Positions 1 to 10,591 of a stretch of DNA of 38,921 bases are shown in pieces (position 1 is the stretch's first letter; each line of letters opens with the position of its first letter). Both the position numbers and the translations under genes were made by a program. A model generated the notes under the pieces. The model saw nothing but the letters and a program-made list of their open reading frames with translations. It ran no database searches and had not been told where the DNA came from. The DNA is from Mesaphorura yosii (Eukaryota > Arthropoda > Collembola > Poduromorpha > Tullbergiidae). The DNA is taken from positions 1 to 38,921 of the forward strand of contig WIXG01000559.1 of NCBI GenBank assembly GCA_009869945.1, written 5' to 3'.

Positions 1-2304
1 CAAGGCGGTGGAGGGGCAAAATGGGCCGTGCAGTGGTGCCCCTTCGATGACCCATGCAGCTACCCGTCCGACAACCTCACAAAGTGGTGCCCCTGTCGAG
101 TGAATCCATGCCCCGGCCCAATTAGACGGATCAGGCTCACCTTTCACAAGTCCCTTCATGTACCTCGCCCAGGGCTCCGCAAACAGCGCCACGACGTCGG
201 TAACCCACTCCGAGTCACGCATCGCCCGCACGAACGGTGTGGCGAGGAGGCGGTAACCCATAAGCGTGTACGGCGCCTCCTGTTGCATCCGCCACCCAAA
301 CTCTGCGTCGGCCAGAAAGGTTAGCGCGTCGATGCGGCCCTGTCTGAAGAGTTCCGTGCAAACGACCGTCGTCTCGGAGCCCACGCGGCCGAGAATGGCA
401 CCACATTGCGAAAATGTATTCGTGAAGCAGGGGCCCGCGCAGATCGCCGGCTGTGTGCCCAAAATGGGGAATGCTTGCGTGAGGAAAATGACACAGACCG
501 CACAGCCGAGCTGCGTTCCCACACAACCGCCGATGAAGGGCTTGGCTGCGCGGAGGATGGCTCGAAGGTCGGGAAGCGGTGGCGGAGGGGGCGCGGGTGG
601 AGCCGTGGTCGTTGTCGTCGGGGCCTCCGTCGACGTGGGCATCGCCCCGGCGTACGCGGCGGAGGCGTCCCGCCTGACTCTGGCTCGCGACCTGAATCCT
701 GAGCGGAAGCAATTCACGCCGATCCCCGCCGGCGTGCAGGCGATGCTGACTGACGAGACCAACGGCGATCCGCCCTCGGCTTCGGACTCTTCATGTTCGC
801 AGCTGAGCTCCATGGCGTAGCCGTGCTGGTTGGGGATCAGCAAGTACTCGGGTATCTGGCCTGCTTCCGAATGGCCGAGGCCGTACTCGTACGTGGCCGG
901 CGTTTCGCTGATGGGGTCCCACGTCGTGATGCGTGCTTCGTGCGCCCCGGGCTTGCACCTGATTTTCCCCTCCGCCGTGTTGACAAGCGCGGTCAGGTCG
1001 CTGGCGCTGATGACAGTTGCTGTGGGCGCTTTGTAGTCTACAATTTTAAGAACCCCGCCTTTCGAAACGGCGATCTTCAGGACATCTTCCACGATGAAAT
1101 CAGACCGCTGCAGGAGGGCGCTGCGGCTCGCTGTCAGTTCGAGGGTCGGTTTGGGCGACAGGCCGTAAAAGACGCCATCGCTCCGGGCGCGAGTTGCGGA
1201 GACCAGCGAGAGCGGTTCCGGGTGGAAGGGCCCTGAGAGGAGCTCTGAACGGAAGGGGTGCACTGCTCTCGTGGCTGCGTCGTAGGCGAGGATGGCGGTG
1301 AGCAGGAGCGGGTCGGCCGAGTCGCCTGCGCCGAGTATACCGACCAGTTCGGTCAGTAGTCGCCTTCGGGAGCTGCTCGCCTTTTCTCGGGCACCGTCAC
1401 AGGGGGTACCAGCGTAGACAACAGTGTAGATGGGGTTCTGAACCCCTGCGCTTATCATTCCCTGGGTGCCCCACGGGGTAAACCTATACAAGAGGCGAGC
1501 GGGCGACGTTGTGGAGGCTGCAGAGACGGTCTGCATGATGCGGGCAAGCGCCTCCTGCTCTCTGTCCAGCACCAGAACGCCAAGGACCTCCTTACTGCTG
1601 CTACTCGAATTTCCTTCCGCTTGCGACTCGGCGCTGAATTTGAGTTCACTTTGGAGTTCCCGTAGGCTTTGAATTCGAGCGAACTTGAAAGGCGCCCGTC
1701 CCTTGTCAGTGAGGTGAGACGCCGTTTCCTTGTAGACTCGGTAGATGGCTTCCGCTTCTGAGCCTCCCGTCTTCATGGTTACCGGGATCAGCTTGGTGAT
1801 CCCGACCCGAGCCACCCGATGCAGGAGCGCCATCGCCGCTCCACGGGCATCCATCTGCAGGCACTCCACGCGAAAGAGGGGACCTGCGCTCGGGACGACG
1901 TAGGTGTGGAGGTCGATGCACTCGCGGGGCAGGACGAAGATCAAGGAAAAATTCTTGGGATTGACTTCGGTCTCGACTCTGGCAATGATGAGGCGCTTGC
2001 AAGCCTCCAGCACGAGCAGGAGCTCCTTCCGGTCGAGGAGGGAGACCAGGCGCGTCCGGGTTTTGTGGTTGGAGAGAATCCTTGCGGCAACATCCTCCGG
2101 AGTGCTGGAACGGAGATCGTGAACGTAGGGCGGACCATCATAATCGTAGTCGGGGCCCGAATCCCGGAAGCCCTTCGAAGCGGCTAGGTGCAGTTTCTGC
2201 TGGAGTGCGGAGCCGCTGTTGTACACAACGCCGAAGCTGCCTCGCGCGCTGGTGCTGGACGTCCAAATTATGGAGAAGAAAAACATGCAGAGTTCAGCTG
2301 TCAT
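1..2304 (-). CDS. Large secreted protein of an unrecognised two-copy family, copy A (3' end off window)
   Basis: A single open frame of 768 codons runs from the ATG at 2304 to the window edge with no stop and no intron. It is the paralogue of the 6963-9386 gene. Residues 1-20 look like a signal peptide (MTAELCMFFF start, cleavage near TSA). Residues about 21-520 are mixed alpha/beta. Segments such as VLGVLVLDREQ and LLTAILAYDAAT recall type 1 periplasmic-binding/ANF-receptor ectodomains, but that is only a resemblance. RVRR at residues 542-545 is a furin-type site. A Thr/Pro-rich linker follows, then a Cys/Gly-rich stretch (GGCVGTQLGCAVC, AICAGPCF), then a conserved tail containing CTELFRQG and ADAEFG. 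No convincing TM anchor is seen inside the window. Function unknown; gene reality is well supported by the conserved paralogue. Confidence 0.85.
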   Translation of the reverse strand, partial: MTAELCMFFFSIIWTSSTSARGSFGVVYNSGSALQQKLHLAASKGFRDSGPDYDYDGPPYVHDLRSSTPEDVAARILSNHKTRTRLVSLLDRKELLLVLEACKRLIIARVETEVNPKNFSLIFVLPRECIDLHTYVVPSAGPLFRVECLQMDARGAAMALLHRVARVGITKLIPVTMKTGGSEAEAIYRVYKETASHLTDKGRAPFKFARIQSLRELQSELKFSAESQAEGNSSSSSKEVLGVLVLDREQEALARIMQTVSAASTTSPARLLYRFTPWGTQGMISAGVQNPIYTVVYAGTPCDGAREKASSSRRRLLTELVGILGAGDSADPLLLTAILAYDAATRAVHPFRSELLSGPFHPEPLSLVSATRARSDGVFYGLSPKPTLELTASRSALLQRSDFIVEDVLKIAVSKGGVLKIVDYKAPTATVISASDLTALVNTAEGKIRCKPGAHEARITTWDPISETPATYEYGLGHSEAGQIPEYLLIPNQHGYAMELSCEHEESEAEGGSPLVSSVSIACTPAGIGVNCFRSGFRSRARVRRDASAAYAGAMPTSTEAPTTTTTAPPAPPPPPLPDLRAILRAAKPFIGGCVGTQLGCAVCVIFLTQAFPILGTQPAICAGPCFTNTFSQCGAILGRVGSETTVVCTELFRQGRIDALTFLADAEFGWRMQQEAPYTLMGYRLLATPFVRAMRDSEWVTDVVALFAEPWARYMKGLVKGEPDPSNWAGAWIHSTGAPLCEVVGRVAAWVIEGAPLHGPFCPSTAL

Positions 2305-2482
2305 GTTGGCTGACGAGACGTGGGTGCTCTCGCAAAGTGCAAACTGGTCAGAAGTCCAAAGTCCCGTTGACCCAGACTCATTGCAATTAAGTTCCGTACT
2401 GCAATTAAACTAGCACGCAAAGGAAGAATTTATTCAAAAATTATAGGAAGGCAGTGTCACTTCAGACCGTAACAAATTAATG

Positions 2483-3760
2483 CTAATTAGCTGGTCGCAT
2501 GGTGGCAGGACGAGTGTGAGTGGGCCCCGGGGCGTTCCGAATCGTCTCCTCACAGCGGCTCGAAATCAAGGAGTCGCTGCCCGTCCTGAACCAGTCCCTA
2601 CCCCTGAGCTGAATGTGCTGGAGGGTGGGGCTGACCAGCGCCAGTCCTAAGAAACCCCCGTCGGTCATGCGTAAACGACACCTGGAGGTGGGTTCCGGCG
2701 CCAACACAAACTTCTAGAGGCGAGTCTGGTCCTGAATCCCCGCCCTCGTCCTATGCGCCAGTAAGAAACTGCCCAGCGTCTTCAGCGTGGGCGGCGACTC
2801 GGCGGGCAGCGAATCCGGAAGGCGCTGTGCGCCCCCGAAGGCCGTCCTGGGCAGTCCAGTGAGGAGCTGGTCGAAGTTCAAGGCCGTCGCCGCCCCCGCC
2901 GAAAGGACTTTTATTTGGAGCACCTCCAAAGTGGCTGGTCGAACGGTCCAGAGATCCGCTCTCCTCGTTCCAGACATCCATTCCGATCTTCAGGCGGGTG
3001 AGTGTTACAAATGGCGACCCGCAGGTGGCCCGGAACCAGTCAGCGTCATAACCACCACGACCTAGGCGGGGTCCCCGGAGGATTCCCCCCTTCAGGCTCA
3101 CATCCGTCACGGAGGAGTGCTCTAGCCCCCGCATGCACTCTGCCGGGGAGCGGACGCTCACCCCTCTCCAGTCGGAAGCTCCGAACGGCGGGCATGACGG
3201 GGATTCGAACCACAACCTCCGCTAACCTTGCGTTGATTGGCCCCGTTGGGAGCGACCCAGCGAGTCCCCCGGTGATAAACGGCAAGCGCAAGACCGACGA
3301 CGCTAAGACTAGTGCTCCAAGGTCAAGTTGGCGCAGCGTGGCCGACTACGACTGAAGGGACTTGTGCAGCAAAGCCACCACTTCCGGAGGTCGCTCATTT
3401 GTGTACTCGACGAATGTGGTCAGGGCTTCCAGGCGAAGTGTGTGCTCTCGGCTAATTCGATCAGCACCTGGAGAGCAGGAACGTCAATTTGGTAGACTAT
3501 TGGTCGGACGGTCGTTTCCAAGAGACAGAATCTCCAAGCACATGGCTTGGCGGAGTAGGTCAACCACTAGGTCCTTGTACGCACAAGCCCAAAAGAAGTC
3601 ACTGAACGCTTCTCTCCAACGTGCATGAACAAAGAGCACACAAAGTTTTCCAGCTCTTGCCACTCTTGACCCAGAGCAATTAGAAGTAAGTTCACCGTAA
3701 CTAAATGCAGCCAGACCGGCAACCAAGCGCCGAGTATGCACAATAATATGCAACTAGGAA
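2483..3760 (-). pseudogene. Decayed leucine-rich-repeat gene, copy 1
   Basis: LRR-like pieces lie in several minus-strand frames: MCLEILSLGND near 3540, ATLRQLDLGALVLASS near 3320, FVTLTRLKIGM near 2990 and TLEVLQIKVLS near 2930. The C-terminal block IQDQTRL-stop-KFVLAPEP lies at about 2715, and SPTLQHIQLRG with SLISSRCEETI ends it. The C-terminal block matches the copy at 3920-4655, where the residue at the stop is Gln (CTGCAG there, CTCTAG here), so the stop is a nonsense change. Further breaks lie near 2965, 3355 and 3485, and no GT-AG intron explains all of them. I infer a dead tandem copy. The original protein was probably an LRR protein of the F-box/RNI type, but no F-box is visible. 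Confidence 0.55.
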
Positions 3761-3919
3761 TCAGGACAGAGCTTTTATCTTCATATCATGAAAACTGTTG
3801 ATGGTTATGCAGAGTCGCAGGACAGCCAGTCCGTGGTGCTTTAACAAAATTGAAGAAAAAGAGGAAAGTTTCTACTCGGAGTGGTGGAGGAGAGAGGGTG
3901 TCTGTGGGCCCAGTGCGTT

Positions 3920-4655
3920 TCATATTGTCTCCTCACAGCGCCTTGAAATCAAGTAGCTTTCACCTCTGCATCGTGAATTTGTCTCTATGAACTCGACGTG
4001 CTGGAGAGTGGGACTCGCGAGCGCCGGTCCGAAGTAGCCCCTGACGTCGGTCATCTGGGATAGGGAGTACTCAACTTCCAGCACAAACTTCTGCAGTCGA
4101 GTCTGGTCCTGAATCCCGATCTGTGCATTCGAGTGGGGTCGTCCGAATGCAGATTCAAGGCTTTCAGACCAAGGGTATTCTGTTGGCGGACAGCAATGTC
4201 CATCAAGGTCTGGAGAGAAGGAACGTCCGATCTGCAGATGGCGAGAGCCTTGAGATTGTGAAGGCGGGTCTTCGGCATGACATCCCACAGTGCTAACAGC
4301 ACTTTCAATTTGTTGGCGCGAGGGTCCATGCCGAGCGACAGACTCTCCAGCTCCGTCACGTGACGGAGGATGTCGGTGAGCAGCGTCCTGTACTCCGTAT
4401 GAATGGGTTCCGTGTTTAGCGAACTTAGAGAAGCCTGCAGAGCGCATAATTCGAGCCATCGCAAGTTGGGCAGCTCCTTTGCGAGTAGTCCTTCTCGTGT
4501 CCCACAGTGCCTCCGCGTACGGATTCATGACGAGTCTGAAGTCGGTGAGGTTTGTCATATCTCCAAACACAATGCGCCGAAGAGTGTCACTACCCACATG
4601 TGTACGGAAGTGGTCTGTTGGGAGCTCCAGCTGTTGGACGGAGGTTTCACAAACT
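3920..4655 (-). pseudogene. Decayed leucine-rich-repeat gene, copy 2
   Basis: The minus strand encodes LRR segments SVQQLELPTDHF, NLTDFRLVMNPY, LPNLRWLELCAL, VTELESLSLGMD, LHNLKALAICRS and LGLKALNLHSDD. The C-terminal block IQDQTRLQKFVLEVEY and SPTLQHVEF is shared with copy 1. Continuity needs frame changes near 4500 and near 4115, and neither has room for an intron. The 5' part stops at about 4650, where retrotransposon sequence begins on the other strand, so the gene is probably truncated by insertion or rearrangement. The repeat spacing of about 25-30 residues suggests a ribonuclease-inhibitor-like solenoid. Assembly indels could account for the frame changes, but together with the nonsense codon in copy 1 decay is more likely. 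Confidence 0.55.
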
Positions 4656-4675
4656 GACAGAAATGGGTAAGGAAA

Positions 4676-5743
4676 GAATTCGTGTTTGCTCCCACTGAAA
4701 ACGGGGGACTTGGTTTACGACATCTACGTGTCCAGACACTCTCCTTTCGTATGAGAATGCTACAGAAAGTGATTGGACTATCTTCTTCAGAGTACTTCCT
4801 GAGTACAGTGAAGAGAAGTTGTGAGTCCATCATTTTCTCCACACTTTCACCTATGCCCTTCTACAACTCAGTTGCAGAGGCGGTGTTAAAGATGAGAATT
4901 GAATTGGGTGGATGTCCGGAAGGGTGTGAGAAATCCATCTCTCTGGAGAATGAAGTTATCTTCTCAAATCAATTCCGAATAATGAAGTCGCTCAGTCTTC
5001 GTACGGTCGATGATGTTGAGAATTTCATTTCCACAGTGGATATGGGTAACCTCGAGATCCCAGCCCCACAAAAACGAGTCTTGCGCGCCGAAATTGGGCA
5101 TTTCAAGGCTAGGATAGGAGAATTCAGAAATCGGTTGGATCTACTGGAGAGCTGCCAGGTTAGAGTGCTGAATCCGATTTCGAGGGAGAGACAGCCACTC
5201 ACACGTGAGAACGGGTACAGCAATGCTTATTTCTCTCTTTCTCAGTTCTGGCTTTGTGGGCGAGTCATTGCTCAAACTCAAGAGCAAGAAATGGGAAAGA
5301 TTGAAGGGTGTGCGGCTCACCAACACAGAACTTGATATTGTTTGGCGCCTGTGGCATGATGCGCTCTTGACTCCAGTCGTCGCGCAAGGCTTTACTCGAA
5401 CGGGAACTGCGCCTACTGCGGCGCACTGCGCCCGAAAGCGCGACATTTAATTTACTGTAATTCCACGAGTCGTTTGTAGGATTACGTGTGGAGACTCATT
5501 GGTCGGGTGGGAATCCAACTGGAAAAAAGGAGCGCTTAGACGGATACGAAGGCAAACCCCTTGTGCACAGTCGTCTATCTGGTGTCAGTCGAAATCTATA
5601 GACGGTTTATATATAACGTCAATTCCAATAAAGTTGACTTCGATTTAATAAAGAACTTCAAGAAGAGTTTGTATGAGAAACTCTACCTGGAGTACACAGT
5701 AAAAAACGAGGTCGGAGCTCCCCAAATTTTGGGGAGACGGTAA
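4676..5743 (+). mobile_element. 3' remnant of a non-LTR (LINE) retrotransposon, ORF2 C-terminal part
   Basis: The frame opens with APTENGGLGLRHLRVQTLSF, the GGLGL-type motif that follows the reverse transcriptase domain in many LINE ORF2 proteins. It continues to about 5245. The frame then changes to LTNTELDIVWRLWHDALL (about 5320), and again to NGNCAYCGALRPKARHLIYC (about 5400-5455). That last piece has the Cys-x2-Cys...His-x3-Cys knuckle usual at LINE C-termini. After an in-frame stop, a Lys/Tyr-rich tail (YLVSVEIYRRF to about 5740) resembles the end of such proteins. The RT core and endonuclease are absent and there are at least two frame breaks, so the copy is dead. It abuts the truncated LRR copy. 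No poly-A tail or target-site duplication is clear. Confidence 0.6.
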
Positions 5744-6962
5744 AGGATTGTTTAAAATTAATGGGGATACAATTGATATTAGATTATAGACTTCCACCAA
5801 TGTGATTGCATTGGTTGGAGCCTATACCAATCACAAATACACTTAAATATTCATTTTAACTTTAGTAATAAGTTAGTCTTTTCTCGAGGGAGAAGTAGAG
5901 GTCGGGGGTCTCCGGACAGGGGTTAGTTCCTACCCTTGACGGTCATTGTCCAGCCCCCAAAAGATACGATACCCTCCGTCATAAGTTAAGAAACGGTATT
6001 TTAAATTTTGACGAGAGGTGAAAGCAATGTTTTTTCCCCAAAACGCTGGTCTTTGGGTTTTTAGTTCCAATAACATGTGAATATGATTGAATTCATGTCA
6101 TAGAATTAAGTAAATGAAATAAATCGGTTGTTTTGTTTCTTAAAAAAAACTGACAGAAAACCACTGAGCGCGGAGGGAGTGGCCAGCCCCAGGCTGTAGA
6201 TTCTGAAATTATTGAGTGGGACGTCCGAGCTTCCCGCACGAGTCTTGCACAGCTGCCCAGCGCCCTGCATGTCTGTGGATGAGTATTCAGAAACACAATC
6301 TCGTGCCAGTCACGCAGGTGGGGGACAAACGGCCGGCTCGCGGTTCCACAGCTTGCACGTCTGACGGAGCGTCCCTGACGAGCATTCCTCACAACCAACG
6401 CCAACAGCTGGATTTTGCAAAAATCGCTGACTCGAATTCAGCTCTGAAAATTGTACTGGTCTTAATTCTTACCCCGGCTATCTATAAGACTTTTGTGCAC
6501 TTCCCCACACTGCCGACACGTGCAGGTGTGTATATGGGGACAGGCGCCTCGGAGCTGTCCGGCTCCTCCGCCTTACGCTTCCATCGGTTGTTTTTCTCCA
6601 GTCCAGCCTCCATGTCGTGTCCTTAATTAATTAATTCTTAATTCAGTACCTAATTAATGCTTTATCCGCTTTTTAAGCCAGGTTGAATCCTTGGACAGCT
6701 TTTGAGGCTACACTCAGTTGAAGTTTTGAACTTGCAACCTTCTCGTCCACGTGCACGAAGAAAGACGCACACTTCCTCACCCGTTTAAACCCGCACTCGC
6801 GGCCAGGCTTCGCAACACAGGCGAGTCCCGTTGCAATGACCCACAGCCGAAACTCTCCAATTATCTTTGCCGTAACTGCCGCAATTAGACTAACTATCCC
6901 ACAATTAGGAGATTACTCAATTCGTCGCAATTTCTTAGTCCCTCGTCTTGTCTGCCCTGACC
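5744..6962. other. Intergenic, no supported gene
   Basis: This AT-rich spacer precedes the second large paralogue. It contains a TTAATTAATTAATT tract near 6625 and a TATA-like CTATAAGA at about 6481 on the plus strand that could serve an upstream non-coding exon. The open frame at 6216-6626 has no recognisable content and I treat it as chance. Confidence 0.4.
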
Positions 6963-9386
6963 ATGACGTCCACGTCTGTCTCCCTCTGCCTCGCATTGCT
7001 GGGGCTCGCAGCTCTCGGCTCCTCATCCCGGCTGCCCCAACCGGTGGGTGTCCTCTTCAACAGCTCCTCCACGACCCAATACAAACTCCACCTTGCTTCG
7101 TGGATGGCCTTCCGCGACACGTTGCCTGACGAAGCGGATTCGTCTCCTCCGCACCTGCTCGACATCGCCCACACAGCCACGCCTCAGCAGGCGGCGGATT
7201 GGCTCGTGGGCAACGGGACCCAAAGCTTACTTTCCCTCCTCGAGCCTTCAGAGATCATCGCTTTCCTGCACTCGTACGAACTGGTTCGGAGGAGGGAGTC
7301 GAATGGAAGCGCAACCGTCGGAGAACTCTCCGTCGTTTTACTGCGTGAGTGCGTGAGCATGCAAATTCGTGGCCCTTTCCGCATTCGCTGCAAACAGTTG
7401 GGGCCCGACGCCGTGGCCACCGCCATCGTCCATCGGGCGTCCAAAATTGGAGTGACGCGTCTGCTTCCTGTCACCCTCAGGTCCGCTGGAGATGGAGATG
7501 TGAGCCCCGCACAGCTTTATTGTATCTACAAAAAAACTATCCACCACGTCACCGCTGCGGGAGTGGGAACAAGCCCGAAACTCGCCCCGCTTTCGCACGG
7601 ACTCGACGTTCTGCGGGCAGAAATCAAAATTCACAACCAGGCAGGGACGAATTCGAGTGCGGCGGCCGTGCTGGGCGTCCTCGTCCTTGATCGGGACCCG
7701 TTTGCACTGCAGCGCGTGCTTCAAGCCATCACGAATGTGCACGAGCCCACGAGGCTGCTGTACACGTTCACGCCATGGGGCCTCGACGCCTTGGAGGAGC
7801 CTAGTCAGGTCGGACTGTCACCGTACTTGCGGGAGCTGCCTTTCGTCAACCGGCTCTACACTGTCATCGGCGGGGACGCGGGAGGGAGAGAACCGGCGGC
7901 TCGCCTGAGAACTCTACGGGAACTCAACGAATTTATGGGTCCAAGCCCCCTCCTTTTGACGGCGCTGGCTGCTTACGACGCAGCTGCCTCGCTTCTGAAT
8001 GAAGGGACAGGGACTGAAGCTGAAGCAGACCCTCCGAGCAGTGGAGTCCTCTACGGCATCTCGCCCAAGCCGACCCCCGCCATCCTCGCCTCGCACGGGG
8101 CGCTGCTGCAGCCGTCAGACTATATTTTGGAGGACGTGCTGCAACTTGCCCAGAACGACGATGGTGCCTTTCGCGTGGTGGGCTACCACGTGGGGACCTC
8201 CTCCGTCCTCTCTCGCCAAGATTTGGCCACGCTTGCCGCAGAGGCCGAATCGCGCATCAACTGCAGTCGGCCCCTCCTGCAAGTTACGAGCTACGACCCC
8301 TTCAGCCGTCAGTCGTGCCTGTATCGATTCGGGCACGGGGCCGGAGCCCGCCCACTCCCACAGTATCTCCTCATCCCCAACATGCACGGCTACGGCCTCG
8401 ACCTTGAGTGCCTCCACGCGGAGGAGTGGCCGCCGGCGTTGGTCACTAACCTCCGCATAGCCTGCACGCCCACGCCTGCGGGCGACTCTGTGAACTGCTT
8501 CCGATCGAGGTGGAACCACCGCGTGAGGAGAGCGGCCCCACCCCTCAGCTCCTCCCGACATATGGCGATGGCACCACGGGATGACACGATGGCAGCGCCC
8601 ATGGCCGCCAGTGCTTACTACCAGCCGTACATGGCCATGATGCAGGCGGACATGACGACAGGGACTCCCGAGCCAGCGTCAACGGAAGCCCCGTCCAGCC
8701 CACCGCCGTCTCACCCTCCGCCGCCGCCGCCCGACCTGCGGCAGGTGATCAAGGCGGCCAAGCCGTTCATGGGCGGATGCATCGGGTCGTCTCTCGGCTG
8801 CGCGATGTGCGTCCTCATCCTCGGGCGCCTCTCTGCCCTCGGCTCCTCCCCTGCTATCTGCTCGGGCCCCTGCTTCACCGGCGTCTTCGGCCAATGCGGC
8901 GCCCTCCTCGGCCGGGTAGGGTCCGAGACAACGGTCGTCTGCACGGAGCTCTTCAGACAGGGCCACATCGACGTCGACACCTTCCTCGCAGATGCGGAGT
9001 TCGGGAGGCGGATGCAGAAAGAGGCGCCACACATGCTGGCAGGCTACCGCTTCCTAGCCACGCCCCTCGTGCACGCGATGCGGGCCTCGCCCGCCTTCAC
9101 GGAGCTGGTGGCCGTGCTGACGGCACCCTGGGCGGAGCACATGCAGGAGCTCAGCGGACACGGGCCGAATGGTGGTAAGGTGATAGGAAAGGAGAAGGGA
9201 AACAATTTAGGCGCATGGATCCATGCGATTGGAGCCCCCATTTGTGAGGTCATCGGTCGATTGGCAATCTGTGGCCAGAACTTAAGTCTCGGCATGTCGG
9301 TAGTAGCGGCATCCGCTTTATGCGGATGCTTCCTTGCAAGGCGCTCTGGTTTCAAGTATTTCGGGTTGGGCCATAAAACTTGTTAA
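6963..9386 (+). CDS. Large secreted protein of an unrecognised two-copy family, copy B
   Basis: A complete intronless frame of 807 residues starts at the first ATG (context CTGACCATGA). Residues 1-22 form a signal peptide (hydrophobic VSLCLALLGLAALG). Residues about 25-515 form the mixed ectodomain, again with VLGVLVLDRD and LLTALAAYDAAA, loosely like type 1 periplasmic-binding/ANF-receptor folds. RVRR lies at 520-523. A Met/Ala/Pro-rich linker runs to about 598 and ends in a run of prolines. The Cys/Gly block has GGCIGSSLGCAMC and AICSGPCF, and is followed by CTELFRQGHID, ADAEFG and GAWIHAIGAP. AATAAA lies 44 nt after the stop (9430-9435). The modular order is the same as copy A, so one proteolytic maturation scheme can be inferred: a released ectodomain and a separate Cys-rich peptide. 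Function unknown. Confidence 0.9.
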   Translation: MTSTSVSLCLALLGLAALGSSSRLPQPVGVLFNSSSTTQYKLHLASWMAFRDTLPDEADSSPPHLLDIAHTATPQQAADWLVGNGTQSLLSLLEPSEIIAFLHSYELVRRRESNGSATVGELSVVLLRECVSMQIRGPFRIRCKQLGPDAVATAIVHRASKIGVTRLLPVTLRSAGDGDVSPAQLYCIYKKTIHHVTAAGVGTSPKLAPLSHGLDVLRAEIKIHNQAGTNSSAAAVLGVLVLDRDPFALQRVLQAITNVHEPTRLLYTFTPWGLDALEEPSQVGLSPYLRELPFVNRLYTVIGGDAGGREPAARLRTLRELNEFMGPSPLLLTALAAYDAAASLLNEGTGTEAEADPPSSGVLYGISPKPTPAILASHGALLQPSDYILEDVLQLAQNDDGAFRVVGYHVGTSSVLSRQDLATLAAEAESRINCSRPLLQVTSYDPFSRQSCLYRFGHGAGARPLPQYLLIPNMHGYGLDLECLHAEEWPPALVTNLRIACTPTPAGDSVNCFRSRWNHRVRRAAPPLSSSRHMAMAPRDDTMAAPMAASAYYQPYMAMMQADMTTGTPEPASTEAPSSPPPSHPPPPPPDLRQVIKAAKPFMGGCIGSSLGCAMCVLILGRLSALGSSPAICSGPCFTGVFGQCGALLGRVGSETTVVCTELFRQGHIDVDTFLADAEFGRRMQKEAPHMLAGYRFLATPLVHAMRASPAFTELVAVLTAPWAEHMQELSGHGPNGGKVIGKEKGNNLGAWIHAIGAPICEVIGRLAICGQNLSLGMSVVAASALCGCFLARRSGFKYFGLGHKTC

Positions 9387-10125
9387 TTTGGTTCTCTCGT
9401 GAAAAGAGTTTCCTCATTCTTCCTGGTTCAATAAACTCACAGCTAATGACTTGAGAAAATAAATCACAGTGATCCCGCCGGACCAGCCCTCGGACTCGCA
9501 AGCCGCGTTCTCCAGACCACATTGGTAAAGGTCCGGATACTCCTGGACAAAATAACAAGTGCTCCGACACCTTCCTGTAGAACTCCACCAGCTACGATTA
9601 CGATGCAATACTCTTGCATCAGATTTGCAGCAGCAGCGGAGGCTGCTAATTCTGAAAATCGAGTTGATTTGGCGGGAAAAATTTTAAAATGTAAAAGTTT
9701 AAAAAAATACTGAATATGGGTTTCTGGCTCAGCAGTTCGTCCTGGCGGCAAAATGACATTTTCCCTGAAAACTACGAAAAAATGCGAATTTTTATCAGTC
9801 GCGTCATTTTTCGAGTTAGGCCTTCCATTTCGACATATTTGAGTTAGTTCGACATTTTTTTTCAAAAATTCATATCTATACAGCATGTGAAGGATCACGC
9901 TCCATACTTCCCTAAAAACTTCCTCCAAGGGTCTTGACCACAACTACATATCCCTCGACTCCTGCCCCGTAGCACGACGATTCCCCCTTGTGGATTGCCC
10001 CCAATTAATAATTCAACCATACTGCGGCAACACCCTTCGCCAAAATCCCTTCAAAAAAGTGAAAAAAATAAGGCTTCAGTTTCGCAAATCGTAAATCGTG
10101 AATAATTCAGCAATTTTTAATTAAT
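9387..10125. other. Intergenic, AT-rich
   Basis: It holds the poly-A signals of the 6963-9386 gene (AATAAA at 9430-9435 and again near 9460) and A/T runs near 9690 and 10060. No coding sequence is recognised. Confidence 0.5.
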
Positions 10126-10591
10126 TTATTTCGTACGGCACAGAGCAAGATCGATCGAAATGCCAGCAATAACTGGTGACCGTGGCGCCATCCCGTACGC
10201 CAGGTCGCACTGAACAACTCCTGGGTCGTCACATTCTGGGGTGTCCGGGTTGAAATGCTGGCCATCTAAGCACTCGTTCATAGTTCCCTGCGCATCTCGA
10301 CAGAAGATATAGCTTCTGCAGTAGATCATGCGAAACTCTGAGCAAATGCTGGGTAAGGTACCTTCGCTGCCCTCGGCATACGTCACCATGTCCACATCAT
10401 CGAAAAATACCTTCAAATGGTAACCGATAAGCACAAAACTCCCAAGCTTGAACTGACCTATCTAGCCATTGTTGGAAGAACTCCGTGCATTGCTCACGAA
10501 GCAGAGGGCTAATCCTGAACTCCGTGACCTTGTGCACTGCGCCAACTATATGTATGTTAGCGGACCCGGCAACGACCGAGTTCACTGGCAT
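10126..10591 (-). CDS. Single CBM14 (peritrophin-A type) chitin-binding protein, 5' part uncertain
   Basis: The exon 10348-10126 encodes one chitin-binding type 2 module. Cysteines sit at ICSEF, IYCRS, IFCRD, NECLDG, PECDDP and VQCDL, with the usual aromatic and FNPDTPECDDP spacing. Such domains bind chitin in the cuticle or peritrophic matrix. A plausible upstream exon is 10591-10458, joined by a 109-nt intron (donor GTCAGT, acceptor ACCCAG), giving 118 residues in frame. No signal peptide is visible in that exon, so the true first exon may lie further upstream near 10650-10700. The stop codon (10126-10128) overlaps an AATAAA. The domain call is firm; the N-terminus is not. Confidence 0.6.

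Noticed and set aside
266..1236. Plus-strand open frames over copy A of the large family
   Set aside because: They are antisense to the conserved minus-strand frame. The paralogue shows which strand is coding.
3188..3262. Possible minus-strand tRNA: a GGTTCGAATCC B-box-like sequence
   Set aside because: No matching acceptor stem (GGCATGA partner absent), one mismatch in the T stem and no A box at the right distance. The same bases read as LRR-like protein in the flanking pseudogene.
6216..6626. 136-codon plus-strand open frame
   Set aside because: No domain, no coding-like composition, and it contains a TATA-like site. Judged chance.
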